A stretch of DNA of 64,000 nucleotides from positions 2,852,501 through 2,916,500 of the forward strand of contig JAZKJV010004148.1 of assembly GCA_037367405.1 (NCBI GenBank). The letters are read 5' to 3'. Under the pieces are notes generated by a model. That model searched no databases. It saw only the letters and a list, made by a program, of their open reading frames with translations, and was not told where the DNA came from. Below, piece by piece: positions 32,701 through 42,111 of the stretch. Position numbers and translations under genes: made by a program. The first letter of the stretch is position 1. Every line of letters begins with the position of its first letter. The stretch is from Ottelia alismoides. Its lineage: Eukaryota > Streptophyta > Magnoliopsida > Alismatales > Hydrocharitaceae.

Positions 32701-33526
32701 TGCAAGGTTCGGGATACCAAAAGTTTTGATCTCTGATGGAGGTAGCCACTTTGTGAACAGGGAAATGAGATCTTTGGCTAAGGAGTACAAATTCGAACAT
32801 AGAATAGCCAACCCTTATCATCCACAATCTAATGGCAAGGCAGAAGTTTCTAATCGAGAAGTGAAGAGTATACTTCAAAAGTTGGTTCGTCCAGATAGGA
32901 AGGATTGGTCAAAACTGTTGGATCAAGTCCTTTGGGCCTATAGGACAGCCTATAAAACACCACTCGGCACTTCACCTTTTAGGATGATCTATGGCAAACC
33001 TTGCCATCTTCCTGCAGAACTGATTCACAAATCTGAATGGGCAATCAAAAAGTTGAACTGGAGTTGTCACCTTGGGAAATTATGTCGAGACCTAAATCTG
33101 AATGAGCTGATTGAAATCCGAAACCGAGCATATGACAACAGTGTGATTTATAAGGACAAAGTCAAGAAATGGCATGATAGACACATTCGAGATAAAACCT
33201 TTGTCACTGGGCAGAAAGTATGGTTGTTTAATGCTCGATTAAAGATCTTTCATGGGAAACTGAAATCGAAATGGACAGGTCCCTATGTTGTCATCGATGT
33301 GCATACCAATGGAAGTGTGGACATTGCAGAACTCAAAGATGATGCACAACCTTTCTCAGTAAATGGACAATTACTGAAGCCATATATAGAATCATCCAAA
33401 GAACATACAATGCAAGTTGAGGTCATCTATTTCACACAGAGCAAGGACATTGACGATATATCAGATCAGACCCACCCTCCCTCCCCACCACATCGATCCC
33501 CTTGTACAACTTCTTCCTCTACTTAG
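29732..33526 (+). CDS. pol: AUT1 pol: protease, reverse transcriptase, RNase H, integrase (1264 aa)
   Basis: Protease has IDNGSS at residues 19-24 (catalytic Asp 20) and IILGRPFL near 93. An acidic linker follows. RT has a VCVDYRRLN block and the catalytic FMDD at 516-519. RNase H has TDAS at 664-667 and a TDHN block, ending VVADHLSRIEK. Integrase has an HHCC zinc-binding part (His from about 870, CPIC at 910-913) and a DD35E core (Asp 943, Asp 1002, Glu 1038; 35 residues between the last two). The C-terminus lacks a chromodomain. The frame is +1 relative to gag and overlaps it by 59 bp. The Met at 29732 is unlikely to be a real start: AX2 reads through the same junction in one frame, so pol was probably made as one gag-pol polyprotein. 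No stop interrupts the 1264 codons. Confidence 0.93.
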   Translation: MLIMWKSRIGDIAFARTLIDNGSSINLLPLALYYRLELGPLQKSLAILQFADKSTKRPKGEVKNVIIMVEGTGYKVDFTVLDMETPNHWKESQIILGRPFLRTAKVVFDYGTGMMKFRSLDGEVDLEMRQTKWQRPDSEYTTEDAETSECNLIITTGPWDQLPDLHMDTIASEEATMRHTVCDLLPDKSEHLYNLDDTELLSDWSIPSSSKKINDESDAALAELPHYICDPTHFPSRSVASISQNDHPPTITEPDLKDLQPYLIDDSDLPELKPLPPTLKYAFLNGPKDKFPMIISSSLTLDQESKLLEVLERNRKAIGWTVSDLVGINPALCSHQIYVEDNARPSREFQRRLNPNLREVVKKEIEKWCKAGFIYPISDSKWVAPLHVVPKKSGIQMVTNEEGVEIATRVPTSWRVCVDYRRLNVATKKDYFPLPFIDQILERLAGKAFFCFLDGYSGYNQVAIAPEDQEKTTFTCPFGTYAFKRMPFGLCNAPGTFQRCMIAVFAEMVGDFLDVFMDDFSVHGDSFDTCLAHLDRVLQRCREVNLVLSWEKSHFMVTEGIVLGHVISRKGMEVDPAKVDVIKKLEPPTNVKSVRSFLGHVGFYRRFIPDFSKIARPLTELLGKDTEFIVNHKCLEAFELLKKKICESPILQAPDWSLPFEIMTDASDFVVGAVLGQRRDEIPYAIHYASKVLDPVQKNYTVTEKEMLAVVWALEKFRSYILGSKVTIFTDHNAIRYLMDKKDAKARLLRWILLIQEFNLEIKDNPGIKNVVADHLSRIEKNDYPDTGPIKETFPNESVCTIDSAPWYSNIVNYLVSKKVPSGWTKKMIDKLKSDSRKYHWDDPFLFYEGADCVWRRCIPQEEYQSVLTHCHTLEAGGHHSGKRTAHKVLQCGFYWQTLFRDANDFVWSCPICQRMGGTVGYRDEMPMQPMIFCDVFDAWGTDFMGPFPNSNGFEYILLAVDYLSRWVEAIPTRTADSKTVCKFIKDNIIARFGIPKVLISDGGSHFVNREMRSLAKEYKFEHRIANPYHPQSNGKAEVSNREVKSILQKLVRPDRKDWSKLLDQVLWAYRTAYKTPLGTSPFRMIYGKPCHLPAELIHKSEWAIKKLNWSCHLGKLCRDLNLNELIEIRNRAYDNSVIYKDKVKKWHDRHIRDKTFVTGQKVWLFNARLKIFHGKLKSKWTGPYVVIDVHTNGSVDIAELKDDAQPFSVNGQLLKPYIESSKEHTMQVEVIYFTQSKDIDDISDQTHPPSPPHRSPCTTSSST

Positions 33527-33890
33527 GTCAAGGCCTAAGTATGGGGGGGACCTATGCCATCTGTATATACCATTTCCCTCATCTCATTTCGATCTCAAGC
33601 TCACTCCATATCCATCCTTCTTCTATACTTAGGCTGACCAAAGCCTAAGTATAGGGGGAACCGCCAACCACCTATATATACCCTCCTCATTCACATACCC
33701 TGACCGCTTCATTTCTTTTTTCTTTTCTTTTCCGCTCTTCTTCTATACATAGCCTATTTACAGCCTAAGTATAGGGGGGCGATTTTGTAAATCTTGTTCT
33801 TTTTCACTCTCTTACGCTTAGCCTGAGCTATGTCTTCTTTACGCTTCTTGTGCTCTGAGGACACAACACTCGCTAAGTATAGGGGGGTCT
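33519..33890 (+). repeat. PPT-hairpin array in AUT1 3' UTR (four units)
   Basis: Unit 1 (33519-33550) has 7-bp arms ACTTAGG / CCTAAGT and contains the pol stop codon. Unit 2 (33623-33659) has perfect 13-bp arms CTATACTTAGGCT / AGCCTAAGTATAG, loop GACCAA, then GGGGA. Unit 3 (33743-33779) has an imperfect left arm. Unit 4 (33873-33887) has only the right part. Each ends in AAGTAT(A)GGGGG, copying the PPT at 35217-35229. Spacing is about 95-120 bp. Confidence 0.88.
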
Positions 33891-35216
33891 GTATATATAC
33901 TTTGTATATATTTTAGCCATACCTCGTACTTGCGCGTAAGTCAATATGTATTTACGGGGTGGGTAATTTTTCTAAAAAAAAATGTTTTGCCACTAACACT
34001 GACTGTACCCAAAAATTTTTGAAAAAATGGCTTCTTATTCATTTTTTGCATTAAAAAAAACAAAAAAAAACAAAAACAAAAACAAAAAAACACACACACA
34101 AAAATCCTTTGCATAAAAAATCAAAATAAAAAAATGTGTCTGCATTTCACACACTCGCATTTCATCAAGCATCGCATTTGCATATGTGAAAAGTCTTTGG
34201 GTTCTGAACCGAGTTATGAGCCGAAACCGAGAGTTGTCTGGACTTGACCTTAATCCACCTAATCTTCAGAGGAACTTCACCGAAAAATAGGATTTTAGAG
34301 TCTTCAGGTCTTTGACTTAATTCTTTGAGTTCCACATGACAATGTACAGCGTTTGACTCTTAGTGTCTAACCTGGTCTCTTCATTCTGGGTACAACTCTG
34401 GAATAGGGAATTAATTTGTACTCTCGCACTATGCACTTAGCTCAACTCAGACGGGATGTTGGAAGACTGTGTGAATTTCTTTTCTGGTAGCGTGGAAATC
34501 TAAAGACCGGAGTACGGGTTGAAATAAAGCTTCGGAAAAGGGATGGACGGCTGGGCACAATTTTTTCTAAGACCCCAAAAAATGTACGGAAACAAAAGAT
34601 TCTATATCCGTAGGGGCACAACAAGATCCAAGCAGAAACACCAAAAATTCCAAATACAAAGAAGCAACTACCAAATAAAATCTGACCAAAAAGGCCCAAG
34701 CTTCCAGAAACCTGCAGATCTTGGTGGAGACTCGGCTACACTGGCCATCTTCACAAGGAGAGGTGACTACACTGGCCACCCTCCAGTTCTTTTCTCATTC
34801 ATCTATCTTCTTCCCCCAATTCGATTGTGAACACATCGCGACAGACCTTAGAAGGAAATACCTGACTCCCCGAGGACAAGTTATTGGAGAGGAGGCTTGC
34901 GCGGTAGTCCAGCATTCTGGGTGGGAAGAGCTAAAATATTTCACACACAAGAGTCGGTTATTCAATGTTCATAGGGTATACTTTGGGAAGATGATTGATC
35001 TAAGATGACTTCTGAGCCGAAACTGTAGCAATGATGTGTAGAACTTGAGGGCTGTTGATTTTAAAATTCTAAGTCTCACAGAAGTTCCGACACACAAATA
35101 ATCCAAAGGTTGAGTTTAAGGTTCACTTTCCCCTTCAGCTCATGGTCTTGGTATGGAACCCAATCTCATTTCACCTCATGGCATTTCTTTTTGATGCTCA
35201 GGGACGAGCATGGTTT
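33891..35216 (+). mobile_element. AUT1 3' UTR
   Basis: No gene found, and in particular no env-like frame. 33960-34140 is T/A low-complexity with an A-rich stretch. 34340-35216 is a well-conserved block present also in NA2 (7270-8160, reversed), in the left-edge fragment (1-319) and, diverged, in AX2 (about 55000-55750). Confidence 0.7.
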
Positions 35217-35229
35217 AAGTATAGGGGGA
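35217..35229 (+). promoter_or_regulatory. Polypurine tract of AUT1
   Basis: AAGTATAGGGGGA directly precedes the TG of the 3' LTR, the position of the plus-strand primer in LTR retrotransposons. Confidence 0.92.
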
Positions 35230-38219
35230 TGATGTATCTCGTATTCATCACTCTAAATATCATTTATTAAGCTCAAATCCCTCAAAATCAATAGCATTCT
35301 TGCATCTATTTTGCATAATTAGCATTCATGCATGTTTCCATAAGAATGACATTTTAGCACAAAATTCTGCATAAAATAAGAAGCCAAAAATCCAAGCCAA
35401 AATGACCTGTAAATAAGCCTAACTTCCCGGATTTTTAACACATTCATGCTAACTCCGAATGACTCAAAACCACTTCCACTATGTACATATCACTAACAAG
35501 AATAAAGGAGAAATACAAAAAAATAACTAACCCAAATAAGTGGACCAAAAACCCAAACCCTAATTTCAGGATTTTCAGACTAAAAGCCACATATCTTCTC
35601 CATCCAGTGTCCGATTTAATCCTACTCACTTTTGAACTAATGTGCATTCAATTACCTTCAAAACAAGACCAAGTTCAAGTGAATCGGAGCTCGTATGTGA
35701 AAGTTGGGTTTTGGGCCTCTTTTATACATTGTATATTTTCGCGGTTTTTGACCTTGTATTTTATATATATCTTTTCTTAATCAATAAAAATCCAAAAAAA
35801 TTAGATTAATGTGTCTTTATTTATCTTTGATTTTACCGTAATTTTTCCGGATTTTTATCGTGTTAAAAATGACAAAAAAAATTATAAAACCCAAAAATCA
35901 AGGTATTCTATGTACATAGGATACCCCAAAAATTCACTTTATGCAAATGACCGATTTTGGTGTTGATGTCTTCATGAAAGTTGTAGATCTCATCGAGATG
36001 AGCAATTTTTGTGAAGAAAGTGTTTCGATCCGAGGTCGTTTACTATTTTTTACCGATTTTTCAAATGTTTTATTTTCGGAATTTTCTGGTGCGGACACGT
36101 GGCGGCACCTGGTGCCGCCACGTGTCAGCCATTTTTGGCTTTATTTATAATTAGTTTTATAAAAAAAATTAAATTAAATTAAAAACCACGCACGTGCGAG
36201 GCACGTGCCACCCAGGCACGTGCTCCGCACGTGCGCCCTATCTCGTTTCACCTCCACCCGCCACGTGGCTCATCAGGGGCCGTCCGATCATGCGCGATCG
36301 GACGACACCTGTGCTTCGTCAACCTCGTGCCCCCTTTCCCAAATCGCCGCCGCCTCGCGATTTCCGCCGCAAATTGCGGCCATCTCCGATCCTCGCATCT
36401 CCGCCCCTCCGCGGATCTCGCGCCGCCTCGCATCGCCCCGATCGTTCGCATATCTCGCCAAATCACGATCTCCGTTCGACGCCTTCAATCAGCCCCAAAA
36501 TCCCCGCGATCTCCTTCCTTCGCCGGCGATGCCCTCCAACCCTATAAAGCCACAGACATCGCGACCCGAGGAAGGCATCCGCCAATCTTCATCACAGTAC
36601 ATCGCCTCCGGTCGTGACAACCGCGAGGCCCTCGTCGCCGGCGTGATCCAAGGCTTCCTCCGCCTCGTTGCAGCCAAGAGCCCCGTCGCCGACGCTGCTT
36701 GCTCCGGCCGCCCAACGCCGTCGAGCCTCTTCAGGTACACACTCTCTCTCTTTCCTTCCCTCTCTACCTCTCTCTCCCTCTTCCGCTCTCCTCCCAACGC
36801 CGTCGATCGTCTCCATCACCATCCGCCTCGTCTTCATCTTCTCCGACACCACTACACCAGCCGCCACCACCGACTCCTCCCTCGCCTACGCCACGCCGCT
36901 ACCCCGACGTCCGTCGGCCGTGTGTTGGCCATCGCAGCTCGCTACACCGTCATCGACCACCGCTTCGTCTTCGCGCCACCACCGCCTCCGCCTCGACAAC
37001 ATCGCCGGCCACCAACACTACGACTCCGCCATCACCAGCCACTCCAAAGGCCGAGCATCCGCCGCGACAGCCACCGCTATCCTCTTCGTCCAGCACCTCG
37101 GCACCACCGCCCCCCTGGCCGTGTGTCGGCCAGAGGACGGTCGACTCCGCCAGTCTCCGCCTTCAACATCTCATCAGCCACCGCGCGGCCGGGCGCCGTC
37201 AGCCCGAGGCCCCCCGCACGCCACTCGCACGTGCGTGGGGGAACGTCCCAGTCAACCCCAAGGGTCACGTGCTGCGCACGTGCCCCTTGGGCAAATTACA
37301 AGAAGCCCCTCGGCCTTTCTCTTATTCGTTGATCAGTCCCCGCCGACCAGAAGCACGTGCAGTGCACGTGCCAACTGGTGATTTTGCAGATATACCCCTG
37401 AGTTATTGGTAATTATACAAAAGTCCCCCCTCTGCTTTTATAACTTTTTTATATTCCATCTGTACCCCCACATTCCCATTTTGTTTTGAACATCTTATCT
37501 ACATTATTTTATTAATCCAAAAATAACATGATGTTGGTTAATTGATTCTCTACGCTTTGACATTTTGTGGGTATTTTTGTGACGGACGGTTAATTAATAA
37601 ATAATGGTTTTGTGAAAATTGGCGTATTTTACCCATTTTCTGCTCTGAAATTCACAGTTGATTAACCATTGCTCAAAAAATCCTCGAAAAATCACATATT
37701 GTAGAGTTAATTGTTCTTAACATTGTGCCCAAAAAGATTTGCATTTGCGTGCATATTTTGTCCTGTAAAAATCATTTTGCATCTTTTAGTATTTAATTTT
37801 TAATAGGTATTAAACCAGACATTTTCAAAGTTTAGGATTTTTCTGAGATCCGTCACCTAGTGATAGATCTCAGATAATTTTGATTCTTGAAAATAAGTAG
37901 GTTTGATATTTATTAAAATTAAATATTAAAAATCATTTTGTTTGTATTTAAAAATCCATAAAAAATTCATATTGTATTAAAAATTCCAAAAAAAGACCGC
38001 CTTGAAAACCGAACACGAACTTTGATAGACTAATTCTAGGTTGTTCCTTTGCCTCCTTGTGATCGACCTTGGGACTTGCCAAGTAAAATAAACATAAAAC
38101 CACGAGATTAAAAATTGAATAATTTATTTGTGATATTTTCTTGATCGTTTCCGATTGCCGCCTACAACGCACAACACGATAAAAACAACTTCTTAAACGT
38201 TGCATTTTCGGATTCGTCA
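35230..38219 (+). repeat. 3' LTR of AUT1
   Basis: 2990 bp, from TGATGTATCTCG to ...GATTCGTCA, aligned end to end with the 5' LTR with few differences. It contains the perfect 33-bp CACGTG palindrome (36094-36126). A 375-codon open frame (36205-37332) is broken in the 5' LTR copy and is low-complexity, so it is not called as a gene. Confidence 0.95.
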
Positions 38220-38224
38220 GTAAT
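38220..38224. repeat. TSD of AUT1, right copy (GTAAT)
   Basis: Exact copy of 23168-23172. Confidence 0.95.
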
Positions 38225-39201
38225 TTCAGTTTAGTCCTCACTCTAAGTATTCTTCTTTTAATTTATTATTGTAATTGCAAACAGAACCCTGTGTTCCCTT
38301 TTAATTTTGAACCACTTGATTGCATCATTTTATTTATCAAAAATTAGAATGATGTTCTTCAATTAATTCTCTACAATATGGCATATGTTTGATATTTTTG
38401 TGATCTGTGTTAATTAATAATTAATTGTTACGTAGAAAATTGCATATTTTGCCCATTCTATGCTTGAAAATTCATAACTAATTAACCATAACTCTGAAAA
38501 TTTTCAAAAAAATAGTGGAATGTAGATTTAGTTGTATGTTACAACTTGGGCAAAAAAGATTTACATTTGCATGCATAATTTGCCTTATAAAAATCATTTT
38601 GCGTATTTCAATATTTAATTTTTATTAGGTAATACATCTTGTATTTTTGAGGTTTAGGATTTTTCTGAGATCCATCACCTAGTGATAGATCTTGGAAACT
38701 TTTATCCCTTAAAAATAATTAGGTTAATATTTATTATAATTAATAATTGAAATTCACTCTAATTGCATTCATAAATTCATAAAATATTTATCTTGCATCC
38801 GAGAATTCCAAAAAAATTACAGTGCATTCATTTAATCGTAATTGTTATCTTGGCCAAGTTTTTTTTCGAACATCGTTTGATTGATCTTTACATTTTAGTC
38901 CCTAAAATTGGACATATTTATATTGTGCATCCCAGAATTGCATTAAAAATACCAAAAAATAATCGTCTCAAAAACCGTGCACGAACATTGATAGACATCA
39001 TTCTAGGTTGTTCCTTTGCCTCCTTGAGTTCAACCTTGGGACTTGCCCAAGTAAAATAAACTAAAATTACGATTGAAAATTGAATCAATTAGTTGTGGTT
39101 ATTTCTTGACTGATTCCAATTGCCTGCATACAACGAAATGACATTAATTTAAATGCTTGATAATTCATGCAAATTAACGTAGGGCGATTTGGGACTCGTT
39201 A
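38225..39201 (+). repeat. 5' LTR of NA1, second part
   Basis: Continues the LTR broken at 23172. It aligns with the U5 part of the AUT1 LTR (about 25360-26163), for example 'gatgttcttcaattaattctctac' against 'gatgttggttaattgattctctac'. It ends ACTCGTTA two bases before a PBS, where TCGTCA is expected. Confidence 0.8.
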
Positions 39202-39203
39202 GA

Positions 39204-39221
39204 TGGCATCGTTGCCGGGAA
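39204..39221 (+). promoter_or_regulatory. Primer-binding site of NA1
   Basis: TGGCATCGTTGCCGGGAA differs from the AUT1 PBS at three positions, all G-to-A or C-to-T. It has the same two-base spacing from the LTR. Confidence 0.85.
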
Positions 39222-40696
39222 GGCAAATGGCTTAGATTTTTTCTAAAATTTTTTGTTCGGTTTTCTTTATTTAGAGTGTCTGACCCCTGAATCTTCACTG
39301 TATATTTTCCATAACTTTTTTCGCTGTATTTATTTTATTTCCAGCATTTATTTTTTATTTTATTTTTGATTATTTTTTTGCCACTCTTTTACACACACAC
39401 ACTCTCTCTCTCTCTTATTTTTCTTGCGAGGTACCTAACATACGTAGAGCTGTTTCCCACAAAACCAACGCATCTTTATCGACTTCCAAAAAATCGCATT
39501 AAAATTTAGATCGGGTCAAGTCGTGAGAGAGCGTAGAGTCTATGATTTATTTTTCTGCCATTTTAAATTTTTGTAATTAATTGCACATATATAGTGGTGT
39601 TCGTTTGGACTCTTGTGTGTGTAACAAGACCTTGAAATTTTTTATGTGGTGTGTCGTGGTATGTTTCACTCTCCAGCGAGGGTGGGGCCCGACTTGAGTG
39701 GCACTTAGGATAGACCTACACATACAACCATTAGAGCTTCTATAATTTTTTATTGTGCTCGTAGAATCTAGAACCACACTTTACATTAATTGAGACACAC
39801 ATTAGATCATTAAATTTAGTCAAAAAATTAACTCATTTCTTCCCGGCTAATAGGACTTTCTGCTAGGTGCGGTTTTTCATCGACTTGCATTCATATAGAT
39901 TCATTTTTCAATTCTGGTATTGCATCCAACATGGAGATTGTGAGGAATCATTGTAAGTTTTCTATCGAAGCATACATCATTGTTTCATATGCATCGACTT
40001 TTCCTTAATTTCTCCCTCATATTTTATCATATAGTTTTAAACGGAAATTAGTATTGGACGGTAGACATGTAATTATGCTCACTTAAATTTTCAGTGATCA
40101 CATAATTAAAATTAAGACCGCTGAATATAGCTGATTTTAAATAACCCATAAAATCAGGAATTTTAACTTATTTGTCTGAATGAGCGAGAAACGACACTTA
40201 AGGTTAGAGCCCAAATCTAAATTTTCATATTGACTATTGATTTTGTAAAAATGATTAGCTACTTCTCAATGAGGATCTACGGGTAGCCGATAAATGGTCC
40301 GAATTTCCTTAGTAGAGTGGGTGGTTTAAAGGACACTGCGAAAGGCTTCATCCTTATGTAACACGAGTAGCCATTTTACGGTATGTACTTACACCTATAC
40401 TAGCTGAAAGTAGGTGCAACTAGTCGTAAGAATTCGGGACAGTCTTTAAGAAAATCTTTGGCACCTAACAACTGGCTAATTATTTTCCAAGATTATATTA
40501 TCACCAACTAAATTGAAAAGATAATTGCCGAACTCTTGTGGCTTCATTGTGTGAGTTGTTGAACGTGGGGTTTGATTTGTGTTTGCAATGGTGCGTATGA
40601 ACCTATTTCGAAGATCAAAAGCCATACATTTGTGCCATCAATCTCCTTGATAAAAATTCCTTTTGAATATCCTGTGCACTTGCACTTAGATCAACC
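39222..40696 (+). mobile_element. NA1 untranslated leader
   Basis: Colinear with the AUT1 and NA2 leaders ('gtgtctgacccctgaatcttcactgta', 'gtcgtgagagagcgtagagtc', 'gggtggggcccgacttgagtgg'). A short (AC)n(TC)n microsatellite is at about 39393-39415. No gene. Confidence 0.75.
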
Positions 40697-41569
40697 ATGT
40701 CGTTTCATCATCAACCTCCATTGACAAAAATGGGACAATGGTCTGAGTACCCATCTGATTTATATTATGAAAATTAATTTGTCTCGATCAGGCCCAAATC
40801 ATCTAAACCCTCTTCTTTCCAGAATCCTCCAACACTTGCGGGAGAATTTCACTATCGGATGAATCTGACCCCCTCGATAAATTCCAAGCCACTCTACTCA
40901 AATCATCTGATCAAAGTCACCACGGCCTCATATTTTTCACCTCGATCACCTGAGCAACTGCTATCCTTGAGTGAACCATCTTATTCCCGATTTCTCGCTT
41001 AATGAACCATTTCAAGAACAAATCACTTTTGAGACTCATGATTGGTTGAGAGACCAAATCCACCCACCTTCATTATTTCCTCACGATCTTGTTGGGATAA
41101 TCCAAAATTCACAGAAATACAATCATACTGGACCTTAGGGAATAATATGATGGCTCAATCAAACAGCAAGGAGTGGCACACATCTAATGATCAACCACAG
41201 TGGTTTGACCCTAACGATCAAATTCCCATTGACCAACCTGAATACCACTCCTGCGATCAGCCTACACATATAGAGGACCAAAGGGATGATATCGACACAT
41301 ATGAACCCTGTATGACTCCATTATTTGAGGATATGATCAATCATGACCATGGAAGTAGACTCTACTCAAAGCATTACATGCTTGAGTCACGGCATGTTGA
41401 GTATGAGACCTACAAATTTCCACAAAATCCTTCCACTGAGCAGCCTCCTTCTATAATTTTTGAGGAGAAATTTTCAGAAAATAACGATCATATATTGGAT
41501 ATTCCAAGAGATTCTTCTCCCAGCTCATACAAGAAAATAGAAGATGAAATTATTGAATCTCAAAAATAA
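40697..41569 (+). pseudogene. NA1 ORF1, decayed homologue of NA2 ORF1
   Basis: Begins MSFHHQPPLTKMGQWSEYPS and meets a TAA within the first 30 codons, in the block that reads LYYEN plus FVSVRPKS in NA2 and continues here as FVSIRPKS after the stop. Further frameshifts follow. The longest surviving piece (41042-41569, 175 aa) keeps PPSIIFEEKFSENND and the K-E-D-E-I-I-E block. It supports ORF1 as a real, family-specific protein. Confidence 0.65.
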
Positions 41570-42111
41570 GAACATACACCAACTATCAAGGAGGATTCAA
41601 CCATTCTCTAATTATTCTCGGAAAGCCATTCTTAGCATTGGCAAAGGTAATTATTAAGTGTGAGACTCGTGAAATCAATTTTACAACATTGAAAGCACTT
41701 CGATATCACCCAGTCTTTGAGGAACCACGATTTTCGGAGGCAACCCACGAAGTCTTCGACAGTCATAACCATCAAGCAGCAAAAGAGCCCTACCCCGTTA
41801 CTACACTTGAGATAGTGGTTGTTGATGAGACTATTGGTTTAGAGACTCTCCCCCCTGTTCCATTCCCAGTTGCTCTCACCATGGAAAATCGAATATATGA
41901 CTCATATTATCTTGAGACTTATGCATGGGCGCGCCCTAAGTAAGCCGAAACCTTCTCTAACTACCTTGATCAAATCAACCCGACACGGGAATGCTCCAAT
42001 ATCAAGTCAATTGAGAACGAACACGCAGAGACTCTCCCCACTATTCCATTTCCCGCGGATCTCACCATAGAAAAGTGTTTCTTATATGACCCTGAGACAT
42101 ATGCATGGGCT
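41570..42111 (+). pseudogene. NA1 protease-like region, with internal tandem duplication
   Basis: The frame 41638-41943 aligns with residues of the NA2 protease-like ORF (KCETREINFTTLKALRYHP; VVDETIGLETLPPVP). Most of the N-terminal protease fold, including the catalytic segment, is missing here. A block of about 186 bp is duplicated: the segment from GAGACTCTCC to ATGCATGGGC occurs at 41842-41930 and 42028-42110 with linker sequence between. AX1 inserted in the second copy. Confidence 0.65.
42107..42111. repeat. TSD of AX1, right copy (GGGCT)
   Basis: Next to the outer tip of LTR B and the reverse complement of AGCCC at 1447-1451. Both flank halves of one NA1 target. Confidence 0.85.

Larger units (their letters stand above)
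23173..38219 (+). mobile_element. AUT1: nearly intact autonomous Athila-type Ty3/gypsy retrotransposon
   Basis: A 15,047-bp element with LTRs of 2991 and 2990 bp, tRNA-Asp PBS, leader, gag, pol, a long 3' UTR, PPT and a perfect 5-bp TSD. The LTRs differ at only about 2-4 % of the positions I aligned by eye, so it is the youngest insertion here. Pol order is protease, RT, RNase H, integrase, as in Ty3/gypsy, with no chromodomain after integrase. I find no env-like frame after pol, which some Athila elements have. The only clear coding lesion is a frame change between gag and pol. Confidence 0.95.

Noticed and set aside
33527..35216. Possible env-like gene after pol, as in some Athila elements
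   Set aside because: No open frame of adequate length, no signal peptide or membrane segment. The region is hairpins and UTR.
36205..37332. 375-codon open frame in the AUT1 3' LTR (and equivalents at 24147-25354)
   Set aside because: Lies in GC-rich LTR sequence with long open frames on both strands at once, biased S/R/P/H composition, no domain, and broken in the sister LTR. Best explained by composition.
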